From Crocinitomicaceae bacterium (lineage in GTDB: Bacteria; Bacteroidota; Bacteroidia; Flavobacteriales_D; Crocinitomicaceae): DNA of 64,000 bases. How positions within the stretch are numbered: the first letter of the stretch is position 1; every line of letters starts with the position of its first letter. The position numbers and the translations under genes are program-made. Where the stretch lies: NCBI GenBank assembly GCA_030830785.1, contig JAURMI010000022.1:186001-250000 (forward strand). The letters run 5' to 3'. This document shows, piece by piece, positions 51,797-61,799 of this stretch. The notes beneath the pieces were generated by a model that did not search any database, was not told the DNA's origin, and worked only from the letters and a program-made list of their open reading frames with translations.

Positions 51797-54040
51797 TTAA
51801 TCGAGTTCATCAGAATCACTCTCTGTATCCCATCGCGTAACGCTTTTAACCCCCTCAACTTGTTCGAATTTTCTAGTTAATTGTTCCAATTGGGCCGTAT
51901 CATAAACCAATACTTTTATTCTACCTTCAAAAACACCATCATTGGTTTCAAATGAAATACTTTTCATATTGATGTTGTTTTGTTTGGAAATAATTTCTGT
52001 AAGTCTATTTACAAGACCTATTTGATCGATGCCTATAATTCTAATAGCCGCTTCGCGCTCAACTAATGCGCTAGACTGCCATCTGGCCTTAAGACACCTA
52101 TAGGCCAATTTTGATAATAAATGCACTGCATTGGGGCAGTTAAAACGATGTATTTTAATACCACTAGAAATGGTGATGAATCCAAAAATAGAATCACCAG
52201 GAATTGGGCTACAACATTTTGCCAGCGTGTAATCAAAGCCCTTAAAATCTTCTCCAATAACAATTGTATCGGTATCTGTGTTGATTCCCTCATTTAAAAG
52301 TGCATCTTCTGATCCTTTTATTTTTTTTGAACGTATTTTGCGTTCAATGACAATGCTACCACCGACCACATTGAATTCGCGTAATTGTGTGAGATCCAAT
52401 TTACCTTTGGCAATTTTATAGTATAACGAAGTTGTAGTATCTACCTTAAAGTGTTTTTCTAAACATCGTAAATTTTCAGAATTGAAGTTAATGTTATACT
52501 GCTTAAGTTTGCGTTCCAATATTTCTTTGCCATCAGCAGCTACAGACTTATAGGCCTCGTTTAGGGCTTGTTTTACGCGTTGTTTGGCCTTAGCTGAAAC
52601 CACAAAACGCAACCACTCATCATTTGGTTTTTGTTTAGATGAAGTTAATATCTCTAGTTGATCTCCGTTTTGCAATTGATAACTGAGCGGCACCAATCGA
52701 TTATTCACCTTGGCTCCTATACATTTGTTGCCAATTTCAGTATGAATATCATATGCAAAATCAAGAATTGTTGAGCCGGTTGGCAATACCCTCAATTCTC
52801 CTTTTGGTGTAAAAACATAAATTTCATCGTTGAACAAATTCAATTTGAAATCATTGACAAAATCTAATGCACTTGAATCGGGATTATCTAGTAAGTCTCT
52901 AATTTCTGCAACCCAACGATCAAATTTATTCTCATTTGCCCTTGCTTCTTTATACTTATAATGTGCCGCCAAACCATATTCGGCAATATCATCCATGCGC
53001 TTACTTCTTATTTGTACTTCTACCCATCTGCCTTGTGGCGACATCACGGTGGTATGCAGCGACTCGTAACCATTTGCGCGTGGAGTTGACACCCAGTCGC
53101 GAAGACGTTCAGGACTTGGCTGATAAAAATCTGTAACAATGGAGTAAACCCTCCAACAATCAGATTTTTCCCGTTCTGGTGGAGAATTTAGAATAATGCG
53201 CAAAGCAAAAACATCAAACACCTCCTCAAAGGGAACTTCCTTTGTTTGCATTTTACGCCAAATAGAAGCCAATGATTTGGTGCGTGCCTTTATTTCGAAT
53301 TGATAACCTTGGGCTTGTAATTCTGATCTTATTGGCGCTACAAATCTTCTAATAAACCGATTGCGAACATCTTGAGTAGATTTTAATTTGGAAACGATTT
53401 CATTATATTTTTCGGGTTCGCAATATTTCATCGAAAGATCTTCTAATTCCGATTTTATTGGATATAATCCCAAACGATGTGCTAATGGAGCGTATAAAAA
53501 CCTAGTTTCAGATGCAATTTTAAGTTGTTTTTCAGGCTTCATGCTTACCAGCGTGCGCATGTTGTGTAATCTGTCTGCAAGTTTAATAAGTACAACCCTG
53601 AAGTCATCAGAAATGGTGAGAATCATCTTTCGAAAATTCTCAGCTTGAATTGAGGTGTTTTCATCAAAAACCTCGGGTATTTTTGTGAGGCCATCAATAA
53701 TTTTTCTTACCGTGCTTCCAAAAATATCTTCTAAATCTTGAAGGGTTATATGCGTATCCTCTACTGTGTCGTGAAGCAGCGCACAGACAATTGCCGTAGG
53801 TTCTAGACCCATTTCTTCGGCACAAATTCTAGCCACAGAAATTGGATGATATATGTAAGGTTCGCCAGATTTTCTTCGCATGTCTTTATGCGCTTCAAGA
53901 GCAATGTCAAAAGCCTTTCGAATCATCCTTGTTTCATCGCGTGAGCGGTCTTTAGTAGCACGCAATAATCCTTTAAATGCGTTGAGAATTTCAATGCGCT
54001 CTCTCTCAAGATCAATAGCAGTATTTTGGTCGTAGTACAT
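51797..54040 (-). CDS. bifunctional (p)ppGpp synthetase/hydrolase (RelA/SpoT family)
   Basis: A 747-residue stringent-response enzyme. The hydrolase domain has YIYHPISVARI and the HD motif ALLHDTVEDT (H90-D91), so hydrolysis should be functional. The synthetase domain has ARTKSLASIWRKMQ and NGYESLHTTVMSPQGRWVEVQIR. A TGS domain (VFTPKGELRVLPTGSTILDFAY) follows at about 395-455, and an ACT domain at the C-terminus (about 660-740). Zinc-finger-like CCSPIPGD is present before it. I start at ATG 54040, which shares its A with the fahA stop (TGATG); the preceding TTG is not needed. Confidence 0.96.
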   Translation of the reverse strand: MYYDQNTAIDLERERIEILNAFKGLLRATKDRSRDETRMIRKAFDIALEAHKDMRRKSGEPYIYHPISVARICAEEMGLEPTAIVCALLHDTVEDTHITLQDLEDIFGSTVRKIIDGLTKIPEVFDENTSIQAENFRKMILTISDDFRVVLIKLADRLHNMRTLVSMKPEKQLKIASETRFLYAPLAHRLGLYPIKSELEDLSMKYCEPEKYNEIVSKLKSTQDVRNRFIRRFVAPIRSELQAQGYQFEIKARTKSLASIWRKMQTKEVPFEEVFDVFALRIILNSPPEREKSDCWRVYSIVTDFYQPSPERLRDWVSTPRANGYESLHTTVMSPQGRWVEVQIRSKRMDDIAEYGLAAHYKYKEARANENKFDRWVAEIRDLLDNPDSSALDFVNDFKLNLFNDEIYVFTPKGELRVLPTGSTILDFAYDIHTEIGNKCIGAKVNNRLVPLSYQLQNGDQLEILTSSKQKPNDEWLRFVVSAKAKQRVKQALNEAYKSVAADGKEILERKLKQYNINFNSENLRCLEKHFKVDTTTSLYYKIAKGKLDLTQLREFNVVGGSIVIERKIRSKKIKGSEDALLNEGINTDTDTIVIGEDFKGFDYTLAKCCSPIPGDSIFGFITISSGIKIHRFNCPNAVHLLSKLAYRCLKARWQSSALVEREAAIRIIGIDQIGLVNRLTEIISKQNNINMKSISFETNDGVFEGRIKVLVYDTAQLEQLTRKFEQVEGVKSVTRWDTESDSDELD

Positions 54041-55311
54041 CAATACGCAGGCAGCAATTCACTTGTCACTTCTCCAAATCCAATTTTTATGCCATTTTTT
54101 TGACTACATCCTCGAATCACAACTTTATCATGATCCTGGATAAACTTTCTTTGAGAACCATCTGGCATTTGCACTGGTTTGGTGCCTTTCCAAGCAATTT
54201 CCAACATAGATCCATATGAATCAGGTGTCGGACCAGAGATGGTGCCAGAGCCCAATAAGTCGCCACAGCGAATATTACAACCATTGACAGTATGATGCGC
54301 CAATTGTTGGGACATATTCCAATACATATATTTAAAATTCGAAGTACTCACTATTTTTTCGCTACAATTTGGCGCTTGGATTGCGACCTGAAGTTCAATG
54401 TCATAGGATTTTAAACCCTCAAATTTTAAATACGATAAAACTTCGGGTTGTTGAATGGGAGTTTCACAGGCAAAGGGCTGTAGTGCATCGAGGGTGACAA
54501 TCCAACACGACATTGACGATGCAAAGTTTTTGGCCAAAAAGGGGCCGAGTGGAACATATTCCCACTTTTGAATATCTCTTGCAGACCAATCATTGAATAA
54601 ACAAAGTCCAAAAATAAAATCTTCGGCCTCTGCAGTAGTGATACTTTGCCCTAGGTCTTTACCTTCAAAAGTAATGAAACCCATTTCAAGTTCGAAATCT
54701 ACTTGTCGCGATGGTGCAAATATGGGGTCTGAATTTTCATCGATTTTGAGTTGGCCCTTTGGCCGTATTACAGATTGTCCAGATGGTATCACAGAGGAAG
54801 ATCTTCCGTGATAACCAACAGGAATCCATAACCAATTGGGTAAAAGCGCATTGGAAGGATCTCGGAACATCATCCCCACATTAGTGGCGTGCTCCTTTGA
54901 TGAATAAAAATCAGTATAATCTCCAATTTGTACCGGTAACGACATCCTCACCTCAGTTACTGGAATTAAGGCGCTATGATGGGCGGAATTGTTCTGAAAT
55001 GTTGGATTTTGCACGTCTAATAAAACTGCTAGTCGATTTCTCAATGAACGAATAGCAAGTTTGCCATAGCGCATAAGGGGGTTCAAAAATTCATTTTCAT
55101 AAACTGAATGGTCAATTTGAATATCTGTTAAATAACCATAAGCAGCCATTTGAGCTAAATCGAGAACAAAATCGCCAATTCGAACACCCACCCTTTTGCT
55201 TGAATGAATTGTAGAGAAAATTCCAAAAGGTAGATTTTGAATCGGGAATTCTGTTAATTCTGCACCTTTAATCCAAGTGCTCAAAGCGGGGTTATTGGCT
55301 GTAATTTCCAT
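54040..55311 (-). CDS. fahA: fumarylacetoacetase
   Basis: A 423-residue hydrolase that splits fumarylacetoacetate to fumarate and acetoacetate, the last step of tyrosine degradation. The N-terminal domain starts with NLPFGIFS and has RVGVRIGDFVLDLAQMA. The catalytic domain has IGDYTDFYSSKEHATNVGMMFRD, PVGYHGRSSSVIPSGQ, PIFAPSRQVDFELEMGFITFEGK, FNDWSARDIQKWEYVPLGPFLAKNFA and HTVNGCNIRCGDLLGSGTISGP. The metal-binding acidic residues and the catalytic histidine are in place. Other tyrosine-degradation genes are not in the window. It sits between ychF and rel. Confidence 0.97.
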   Translation of the reverse strand: MEITANNPALSTWIKGAELTEFPIQNLPFGIFSTIHSSKRVGVRIGDFVLDLAQMAAYGYLTDIQIDHSVYENEFLNPLMRYGKLAIRSLRNRLAVLLDVQNPTFQNNSAHHSALIPVTEVRMSLPVQIGDYTDFYSSKEHATNVGMMFRDPSNALLPNWLWIPVGYHGRSSSVIPSGQSVIRPKGQLKIDENSDPIFAPSRQVDFELEMGFITFEGKDLGQSITTAEAEDFIFGLCLFNDWSARDIQKWEYVPLGPFLAKNFASSMSCWIVTLDALQPFACETPIQQPEVLSYLKFEGLKSYDIELQVAIQAPNCSEKIVSTSNFKYMYWNMSQQLAHHTVNGCNIRCGDLLGSGTISGPTPDSYGSMLEIAWKGTKPVQMPDGSQRKFIQDHDKVVIRGCSQKNGIKIGFGEVTSELLPAY

Positions 55312-55322
55312 TTCTTGAATTT

Positions 55323-56420
55323 TTAAACATTGAATCTGAAGTGCATTATATCTCCATCTTCAACTATGTAATCTTTTCCTTCAACTTTAAATCTTCCGGC
55401 GTCTTTGATGGCTTGTTCGGATCCAAACTCAATGTAGTCATTATATTTCATTACCTCTGCACGAATGAAACCTTTTTCAAAATCAGAATGAATTACACCT
55501 GCTGCTTGTGGTGCAGTCATTCCTTTTCGAATGGTCCATGCGCGTACTTCTTTAACGCCAGCTGTAAAATAAGTTTGAAGATTCAAAAGATTATATGCCT
55601 GTCGGATAAGTCTATTTACCCCTGGCTCTTCTAAACCTAACTCTTCCAAAAATAATTGACGTTCGTCATAGGTATCAAGTTCTGTAATATCAGCCTCAAT
55701 TTTTGCACCAATGACAAGTACTTCTGCATTTTCGTTTTTCACTGCTTGTTGAACTTGCTCAACATGAACATTTCCAGATTTTACAGATGCTTCATCTACA
55801 TTACAGACATACATTACCGGTTTAGATGTGATTAAATTGAAACCTTTGACAATATCAAATTCCTCTTTAGAAAAGTCCAAAGCGCGAACAGAAGTCCCTT
55901 TTTCTAATCCAATTTTAATTTTGGTGGCCAAGTCATTTTCTTTAATTGCATCCTTGTCACCAGATTTTATTACCCTTGATAAACTCTGTATTTTTTTTTC
56001 AATAGTCTCCAAATCTTTTAATTGCAACTCCACATCAATGATTTCTTTATCGCGAATAGGATTTACCTGCCCATCTACATGTACTATATTATCATCATCA
56101 AAACATCGTAGCACATGTAATATAGCGTCGGTTTCACGAATGTTGGCTAAAAATTGATTGCCCAAGCCCTCCCCTTTTGATGCGCCTTTTACCAAACCGG
56201 CAATATCTACAATCTCCATCGTAGTTGGAATCACTTTTTGTGGGTTTACTAGATTCTCGAGTTTTTCTAAACGCGAATCGGGAATAGAAATGGTGCCCAA
56301 ATTTGGTTCAATAGTACAAAAAGGAAAGTTTGCTGATTGCGCTTTAGCATTAGACAAGCAATTAAATAGGGTTGATTTTCCAACATTGGGCAACCCGACA
56401 ATACCGCATTTTAAGGCCAT
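55323..56420 (-). CDS. ychF: redox-regulated ATPase YchF (Obg-like)
   Basis: A 365-residue P-loop protein that prefers ATP over GTP and associates with ribosomes. G1 is GIVGLPNVGKSTLFNCLSNA, G3 is VDIAGLVKGASKGEGLGNQFL, and the NVDE segment replaces the usual NKxD guanine motif, which fits ATP specificity. The C-terminal TGS domain has YFTAGVKEVRAWTIRKGMTAPQAAGVIHSDFEKGFIRAE. Length is normal. Its own -7 box lies at 56446-56453. Confidence 0.97.
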   Translation of the reverse strand: MALKCGIVGLPNVGKSTLFNCLSNAKAQSANFPFCTIEPNLGTISIPDSRLEKLENLVNPQKVIPTTMEIVDIAGLVKGASKGEGLGNQFLANIRETDAILHVLRCFDDDNIVHVDGQVNPIRDKEIIDVELQLKDLETIEKKIQSLSRVIKSGDKDAIKENDLATKIKIGLEKGTSVRALDFSKEEFDIVKGFNLITSKPVMYVCNVDEASVKSGNVHVEQVQQAVKNENAEVLVIGAKIEADITELDTYDERQLFLEELGLEEPGVNRLIRQAYNLLNLQTYFTAGVKEVRAWTIRKGMTAPQAAGVIHSDFEKGFIRAEVMKYNDYIEFGSEQAIKDAGRFKVEGKDYIVEDGDIMHFRFNV

Positions 56421-56445
56421 TAGTTTATTGAATTATTTCTTAAAG

Positions 56446-56453
56446 CAAAGATA
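56446..56453 (-). promoter_or_regulatory. -7 box of the ychF run
   Basis: Minus-strand TATCTTTG (plus 56446-56453) matches TAnnTTTG and lies 25 bases upstream of ATG 56420. Its -33 region overlaps the divergent M28 peptidase promoter. Confidence 0.6.
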
Positions 56454-56476
56454 GCCAAAAGGAGAAAGCATCTGTC

Positions 56477-56484
56477 TAAATTTG
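56477..56484 (+). promoter_or_regulatory. -7 box of the M28 peptidase gene
   Basis: TAAATTTG (56477-56484) matches TAnnTTTG and lies 23 bases upstream of ATG 56508. Only 23 bases separate it from the divergent ychF -7 box. Confidence 0.55.
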
Positions 56485-56507
56485 GTATTTTTACCCAAAC
56501 TTTAGAC

Positions 56508-57872
56508 ATGAAAAGAATTTTCTTTTTTCTCCTGGCAATTATTCTAAGCATAAGCAGTTTTTCTCAAGATAGCCTCTTTATTCGAAGAATTTATGATGAA
56601 GCACTTTTAAGGGGACATGCGCATGAAAACTTGCGACAGTTGTGTAAAGACATAGGCCCTAGGCTTACAGGCTCATCAGAAGCGCAAATGGCGATAGACT
56701 GGAGTTATGAGAAAATGCTTTCTTATGATTTTAATCGCGTTCAAAAACAGGAAATAACGGTTCCCCATTGGGAACGTGGAAATACAGAAAGTGCATGGTT
56801 TAAAACCAATGATGGCCAATTACACAAAGTGCATCTTTTGGCACTCGGTGGATCAATAGGTACAAATGGACTGTTGGATGGAGAAATCATTGAATTTAAA
56901 ACTCTTGAGGCGCTTAAAAATAGTAAGGCATCAAAAGTCGAAAATAAAATAGTTTTCTTGAATCAATCAATGGATGCAGCCCAAATTCAAACTTTTAAGG
57001 CCTATGGTGCGTGTTATGCAATTAGAGGAAGCGGGGCTGTTGAAGGCGCAAAATTAGGCGCTAAAGCCGTTGTTATTCGCTCTTTGGGTTTACCACAAGA
57101 TGAATTCCCACATACAGGATCGATGCATTATGAAAATGACGTTCATAAAATTCCTGCAGCGGCCCTTTCGACAAAAGATGCCAATATGCTATCAGATGCG
57201 CTTTTTAAAGGGAAAGTAAACTTTTTCATGGAATTAGATTGCAGAGATTATGAAGATGTTCCATCCTTTAACGTAATGGGCGAATTAACAGGAACAAAAA
57301 AAGCAGACCAAATCATTACAATTGGAGGCCATTTGGATTCATGGGATACTGGTGAGGGGGCACATGACGATGGAGCTGGTGTTATTCATTGTCTTGAAGC
57401 GCTGCGTATATTAAAAGTTTTAGGCTTTCACCCCCAACATACAATACGTCTTGTTTTCTTTATGAATGAAGAAAACGGAAACCAAGGTGGTCAGCAATAT
57501 GCACAATGGGTGGCAGCACATAATGAGAACCAAATTGCGGCATTAGAAAGTGATCGCGGAGGATTTGCACCTAGAGGATTTGGCATTGATGGTCCAGATG
57601 AATATCTCGAACTCATTAAAAACTTTGAAGCATTATTAAAACCCTATGACCTGCATATTTTTGAAAAGGGATATGGCGGAGTGGATATAGGGCCGCTTAA
57701 AAAACATTTTCCCGAGATTCCGCTTTTTGGATTTGTACCGGATTCCCAACGATATTTTGATTTCCATCATGCACCTTCAGACATATTTGAAAATGTCAAT
57801 AAACGCGAATTAGAATTGGGTGCAGCAGCCATAGCTAGTTTTATCTACCTTTTGGATCAACAAATTAGATAG
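56508..57872 (+). CDS. M28 family metallopeptidase (carboxypeptidase Q-like)
   Basis: A 454-residue exported zinc peptidase with a signal peptide (1-19). A PA-type insert covers about 120-240. The two-zinc site is visible in GGHLDSWDTGEGAHDDGAG (histidine and bridging aspartate) and FFMNEENGNQGGQQYA (catalytic and metal glutamates). Later ligands are ALESDRGGFAP and FDFHHAPSD. The pattern fits the plasma glutamate carboxypeptidase/CPQ subgroup, acting on dipeptides in the periplasm. It is followed eight bases later by asnB, so the two may be co-transcribed. Confidence 0.93.
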   Translation: MKRIFFFLLAIILSISSFSQDSLFIRRIYDEALLRGHAHENLRQLCKDIGPRLTGSSEAQMAIDWSYEKMLSYDFNRVQKQEITVPHWERGNTESAWFKTNDGQLHKVHLLALGGSIGTNGLLDGEIIEFKTLEALKNSKASKVENKIVFLNQSMDAAQIQTFKAYGACYAIRGSGAVEGAKLGAKAVVIRSLGLPQDEFPHTGSMHYENDVHKIPAAALSTKDANMLSDALFKGKVNFFMELDCRDYEDVPSFNVMGELTGTKKADQIITIGGHLDSWDTGEGAHDDGAGVIHCLEALRILKVLGFHPQHTIRLVFFMNEENGNQGGQQYAQWVAAHNENQIAALESDRGGFAPRGFGIDGPDEYLELIKNFEALLKPYDLHIFEKGYGGVDIGPLKKHFPEIPLFGFVPDSQRYFDFHHAPSDIFENVNKRELELGAAAIASFIYLLDQQIR

Positions 57873-57880
57873 ATTGATTA

Positions 57881-59749
57881 ATGTGTGGTATAAGCGGCCT
57901 TGTATGTAAAACAGAATCGGCATTAAATGATGCCCCAGACTTATTGAATCAAATGAGTACGCGCTTAGCGCATCGGGGCCCAGATGGTAGTGGTACTAGT
58001 TGGTTTGAAAACGATTATATCGGTATTGCACACAGGAGGCTTGCCATCATTGATTTAAGCCCATCTGCTTCCCAACCGATGCAAATTAATGATCGTTATT
58101 GGCTTACTTTCAATGGTGAGATTTATAATTACATAGAACTACGCAATGAATTGGGCACACTCGGCGCTACATTCAAAACGGAGAGTGACGCTGAGGTACT
58201 ACTTCAAGCTTATCATTTTTGGGGCAAAAATTGTTTGGATAAATTCAATGGAATGTGGGCATTTGCAATCTATGATACAGTGAATAAAACGCTTTTTTGT
58301 GCCAGAGATCGTTATGGGGTTAAACCTTTCTATTTTCTTGACAACGCTATTCATTTTGCATTCGCCTCTGAAATAAAAGCCCTGCTCTGTATTAAAAGTC
58401 AAGAAGTTGTTGCCAACAAAAAGGCCTTACAAACCTACTTTGCCTCGAATCAAATTGAAACAGAGAGTGAAGGTTTTTTTAAAGGAATCTTTGAATTACC
58501 ACAAGGGCATTTCTTGGAATATGACTATTTAAGCCATTGCAAGAAAATCACAAAGTATGAATCGTACGCACCCATTTGTTTAAAAATTACTCGCGAAAAC
58601 TTGGTGGATAGTTTGTTTAATGCCATAGAATTGAGACTTAGGGCTGATGTCCCTATCGGGTTTTGTCTTTCTGGTGGTATTGATTCAAGTTCCATTTTAT
58701 CCATTGCTTCATCAATCAACAATGAGAAAAAGCTAGCCACATTAAACACTGGTTTACATGCCTTCACAGCCGTTCATCAAAGTGAGGAAGATGAAAGTCC
58801 GTGGGCACAAAAAATGATTGAGGCTACCCAAGCTTCATGGCATACCATCACCCTTAAAAGTGAAGAGCTCACCGAACAGATAAAAAATTTGATATATTAT
58901 CAAGACATTCCACTTTTGAGTACAAGTACCTTTGCCCAAAGCAGTGTAATGCGCTGTGCGTCTGAAAATGGCGTTAAAATACTAATTGATGGTCAAGGAG
59001 GAGATGAATTGTTTGGAGGTTACCAAATATTTTATCCAACCTTTTTCAAAGAACTTTTTTTTAGAGGCAGATTTCGCTTATTTTTAAAAGAATGGCGTCA
59101 TCTTAAAAATTCGCCTACGACTAAAAAGTATATTTTAAAAGAATGGACAATGGATTTGCTAAGTTTCTTGCCCAATCCACTTCAAGCACTGCTTTTAAGG
59201 AAAAAAAGAAAGTCTTTAAAATATGTCAGAAAAGTGCCTAAAATTGTCCGAAGACGTTTCAATTCATTACAATCACACTTGGCTTTTTTCTGTCAAGAAT
59301 TTGAACTCAAGAATTTATTGCGCTGGGAAGACCGCTGCTCCATGCAATACGGCATTGAATCAAGAACACCTTTTGCCGACGACAGCAATTTAATACAAAT
59401 TGCCCGCTCGCTGCCAATTACCGACTTGATTCAAAATGGGTATTCAAAATTTGTATTACGCGAATCGCTCAAAGGGCAAATTCCTAAAGAAATTTCCTGG
59501 CGACGAGACAAAAAAGGTTTCTCAGTTCCAGAGAGCCAATGGCTAAAACAAAGCAAAGATTTTTGGAAAAAAACAATTCGAGACAAAGTCCACCTCGATT
59601 CAAGTGGGCTAATTGATACAGAAAAACTTTTAAACGATCTCGACACCCTTTTTATGGAACCCACTCATTCATCTCAACTGAACTTTATATTCAAATATGC
59701 CTGTTATTTAATTTGGCTAGATGAATTTGGCATTTGTAAATTCTGCTGA
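57881..59749 (+). CDS. asnB: asparagine synthase (glutamine-hydrolysing)
   Basis: A 622-residue two-domain enzyme. The glutaminase domain begins with MCGISGLVCKTES, in which C2 is the nucleophile, and has HRGPDGSGTSWF, AHRRLAIIDLSP and LTFNGEIYNYIELR. The synthetase domain has the ATP loop PIGFCLSGGIDSSSILSIAS, then ILIDGQGGDELFGGYQIFYP and ESRTPFADDSNLIQIA. It converts aspartate to asparagine, but AsnB-like enzymes in glycan clusters also amidate sugar acids; a polysaccharide-type cluster lies just beyond on the other strand. Its last 46 bases overlap the convergent methyltransferase gene. Confidence 0.93.
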   Translation: MCGISGLVCKTESALNDAPDLLNQMSTRLAHRGPDGSGTSWFENDYIGIAHRRLAIIDLSPSASQPMQINDRYWLTFNGEIYNYIELRNELGTLGATFKTESDAEVLLQAYHFWGKNCLDKFNGMWAFAIYDTVNKTLFCARDRYGVKPFYFLDNAIHFAFASEIKALLCIKSQEVVANKKALQTYFASNQIETESEGFFKGIFELPQGHFLEYDYLSHCKKITKYESYAPICLKITRENLVDSLFNAIELRLRADVPIGFCLSGGIDSSSILSIASSINNEKKLATLNTGLHAFTAVHQSEEDESPWAQKMIEATQASWHTITLKSEELTEQIKNLIYYQDIPLLSTSTFAQSSVMRCASENGVKILIDGQGGDELFGGYQIFYPTFFKELFFRGRFRLFLKEWRHLKNSPTTKKYILKEWTMDLLSFLPNPLQALLLRKKRKSLKYVRKVPKIVRRRFNSLQSHLAFFCQEFELKNLLRWEDRCSMQYGIESRTPFADDSNLIQIARSLPITDLIQNGYSKFVLRESLKGQIPKEISWRRDKKGFSVPESQWLKQSKDFWKKTIRDKVHLDSSGLIDTEKLLNDLDTLFMEPTHSSQLNFIFKYACYLIWLDEFGICKFC

Positions 59750-60537
59750 GACAGGCTTAATTCAAAAAATCTTGTTGGCAAAGCGTTGATTTGCATTTCT
59801 TGATATTGATTATTATTTGGCAAATACACCGCGCACAATGAATTTCTAACCAAGAAAACATGTTGATGCATTTCTTTTGGTAAGCCATTTAAAATTCCCA
59901 TAAGGACTTCGTAACGCGGATATTCTGTATCTGATTTTGCATCGTGCCAAACAATGATTGAATCTAAAGATTTTTGGAGTTTAAGCGCTGTTTGCGTATC
60001 GCGTTGAACAGCCTTTAAAGAATGATCGCCATCAATAAATATTAAATCCATTCGGCCATAGAATTCGCTAAAATCAAAAGTTGCGGAGTCGCCAAATAGG
60101 TGTGTTACATTGGATAATTTTTTTGAAAAGTAGCGATGAGAATCAATGTAGGCTTGCGTATGCCCTAATTTGCGCATTGTTTCATCAGGCAAGTTTAAGG
60201 TATAGGCCCCAGTAACAAATGGCGACACATTGGCAACACTCTCACCTCGCCAAGTCCCAATTTCAAAATAGGTTTGCACCTTATAATGGATTGAAAGAAT
60301 TTGGAGCAAGGCAAAATCTGTCACGAGCGATGATCCCGATAAAAATGACATCGGGCTCACATTTAGTTGCTGTGCTTGAGGCCAATCAAAAATATCTATT
60401 TCTTTTAGTGGTATAGAACCATAGCGCTTCTCAAATTTTTTCTGCAACACGCTTTGATCATTGACAATAAGATTCAGAAGAACTGGTCTTTGAATGATAA
60501 GCTTTATAGCCTTAAAAAGTTTTGCAATTTTATTCAT
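59704..60537 (-). CDS. class I SAM-dependent methyltransferase
   Basis: A 277-residue protein with a SAM-binding core: motif I is TYFEIGTWRGESVANVSPF (about 88-106), the acidic/histidine motif is MDLIFIDGDHSLKAVQRDT, and VWHDAKSDTEYPRYEV follows. The pattern resembles Methyltransf_24-type enzymes found in glycan and secondary metabolite clusters. The C-terminal 46 bases overlap asnB on the opposite strand. It starts at the flippase stop (TAATG, one-base overlap). The target is unknown. Confidence 0.8.
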   Translation of the reverse strand: MNKIAKLFKAIKLIIQRPVLLNLIVNDQSVLQKKFEKRYGSIPLKEIDIFDWPQAQQLNVSPMSFLSGSSLVTDFALLQILSIHYKVQTYFEIGTWRGESVANVSPFVTGAYTLNLPDETMRKLGHTQAYIDSHRYFSKKLSNVTHLFGDSATFDFSEFYGRMDLIFIDGDHSLKAVQRDTQTALKLQKSLDSIIVWHDAKSDTEYPRYEVLMGILNGLPKEMHQHVFLVRNSLCAVYLPNNNQYQEMQINALPTRFFELSLSQQNLQMPNSSSQIK

Positions 60538-61799
60538 TACTTATTTTGTCTGAAGAGTTGGAATAATTGTAATTGCAATTCCTTCCAGTCTTCTTTTTTT
60601 GGAAAAAATAATACCTTCCCTCCATCCTTGTGAAAGTACCAAAATACAACAAAACTTGTGACAAAATAGGAAAGACTTGCAGCAATTGCGGCGCCAGCTG
60701 CTTTAAAATCTGGTATTAGAACAAAAGCACCCAAAATACTTATTACTAAGCCGAACCCAGAAGCCAATGCATTTATATGGTAGCGACCATGACCCGAAAA
60801 ATAGTGCCCCACAATTAATGCATAGCTAAAAATCCAACAACCTGGAGCTAACAACCACATAATCGAGTGTAACGATGAAAAATCTGATCCAAAAATAAAA
60901 CCATAAAATGATGAAGGTAAAAGGACCAATAATAGACATGCAAAGAAGGCAGCAGTCATTCCAAATGCTGCTAATTTTTGGGTCAATTGTATCGTGTAAT
61001 GACGATCATCTGAATTAGAAATGACTGCATATTGCCACAAAGAAATACTAGTTGCGATAAGCCAAACCGATTCTGAAAGAGAACTTGCATTTGAATACAA
61101 ACCTACAGTACCCTTGCCATGAAAGAATTCTAAAAAATAAAAAGCTGCCCTAAAACTTAAAAGCTGAAAGACATGTGCCAATTGATTAAAAGTGCCATAG
61201 GTCAATAATTTTTTAAATAAAAACCAAAATTGTTCTACTACCCGATTACTTTTTGGATAATGTTTGCAGACCAAATAGCAACTCGAAAGAAATGCAAAGC
61301 CATAGGCTATATACAAGGCAATTTCATAAATCAATACCCCTTTAAGAAAATATTGAAAGAGACATACCAACAAAGTAATCAACGGGATACTGAGCTGAAT
61401 AAAATTATAGGCAAAAAAACGCTTTTGCCCCAATAATAAAGAAGTGTGGACCGCAACAACAGCACTCAATATACTGATCATCAATACATTGCCTAAATAT
61501 ACAGGTTCAAACACGCTAAAAAGCCAAAATCCCAATCCGGCAAATGCGGTCATTAAAATTATCCAGATATATGACGTAGTAAGTAAGGTACGCCATGCAT
61601 ACTTAGATGAAAAATTAACAAGTGAAGCCCCGCCAATTAAAGCATCAAAAATCGTCAAGATAGCTACCGTCGTTAACAATAAACTCTGCTCACCTTTTCC
61701 TATAAGGCCTCCAACCTGAGAAAATAAGATGACCAATCCCAAATTTAACAGTGCAGAGAGCACGCGAACCCCGAAATTTCCGAAAATACTACGCCACAT
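60537..61799 (-). CDS. polysaccharide (Wzx-type) flippase
   Basis: A 420-residue polytopic membrane protein with about 12 predicted helices, beginning MWRSIFGNFGVRVLSALLNL, and with the repeated small-residue helices of the MOP exporter superfamily. LLGQKRFFAYNFIQLSIPLITLL, YGTFNQLAHVFQLLSFRAAFYFL and ALASGFGLVISILGAFVLIPDFKAAGAAIAASLSYF are typical. It would move lipid-linked oligosaccharide across the inner membrane. It overlaps the glycosyltransferase gene by 11 bases and the methyltransferase gene by one base. Confidence 0.88.
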   Translation of the reverse strand: MWRSIFGNFGVRVLSALLNLGLVILFSQVGGLIGKGEQSLLLTTVAILTIFDALIGGASLVNFSSKYAWRTLLTTSYIWIILMTAFAGLGFWLFSVFEPVYLGNVLMISILSAVVAVHTSLLLGQKRFFAYNFIQLSIPLITLLVCLFQYFLKGVLIYEIALYIAYGFAFLSSCYLVCKHYPKSNRVVEQFWFLFKKLLTYGTFNQLAHVFQLLSFRAAFYFLEFFHGKGTVGLYSNASSLSESVWLIATSISLWQYAVISNSDDRHYTIQLTQKLAAFGMTAAFFACLLLVLLPSSFYGFIFGSDFSSLHSIMWLLAPGCWIFSYALIVGHYFSGHGRYHINALASGFGLVISILGAFVLIPDFKAAGAAIAASLSYFVTSFVVFWYFHKDGGKVLFFPKKEDWKELQLQLFQLFRQNK

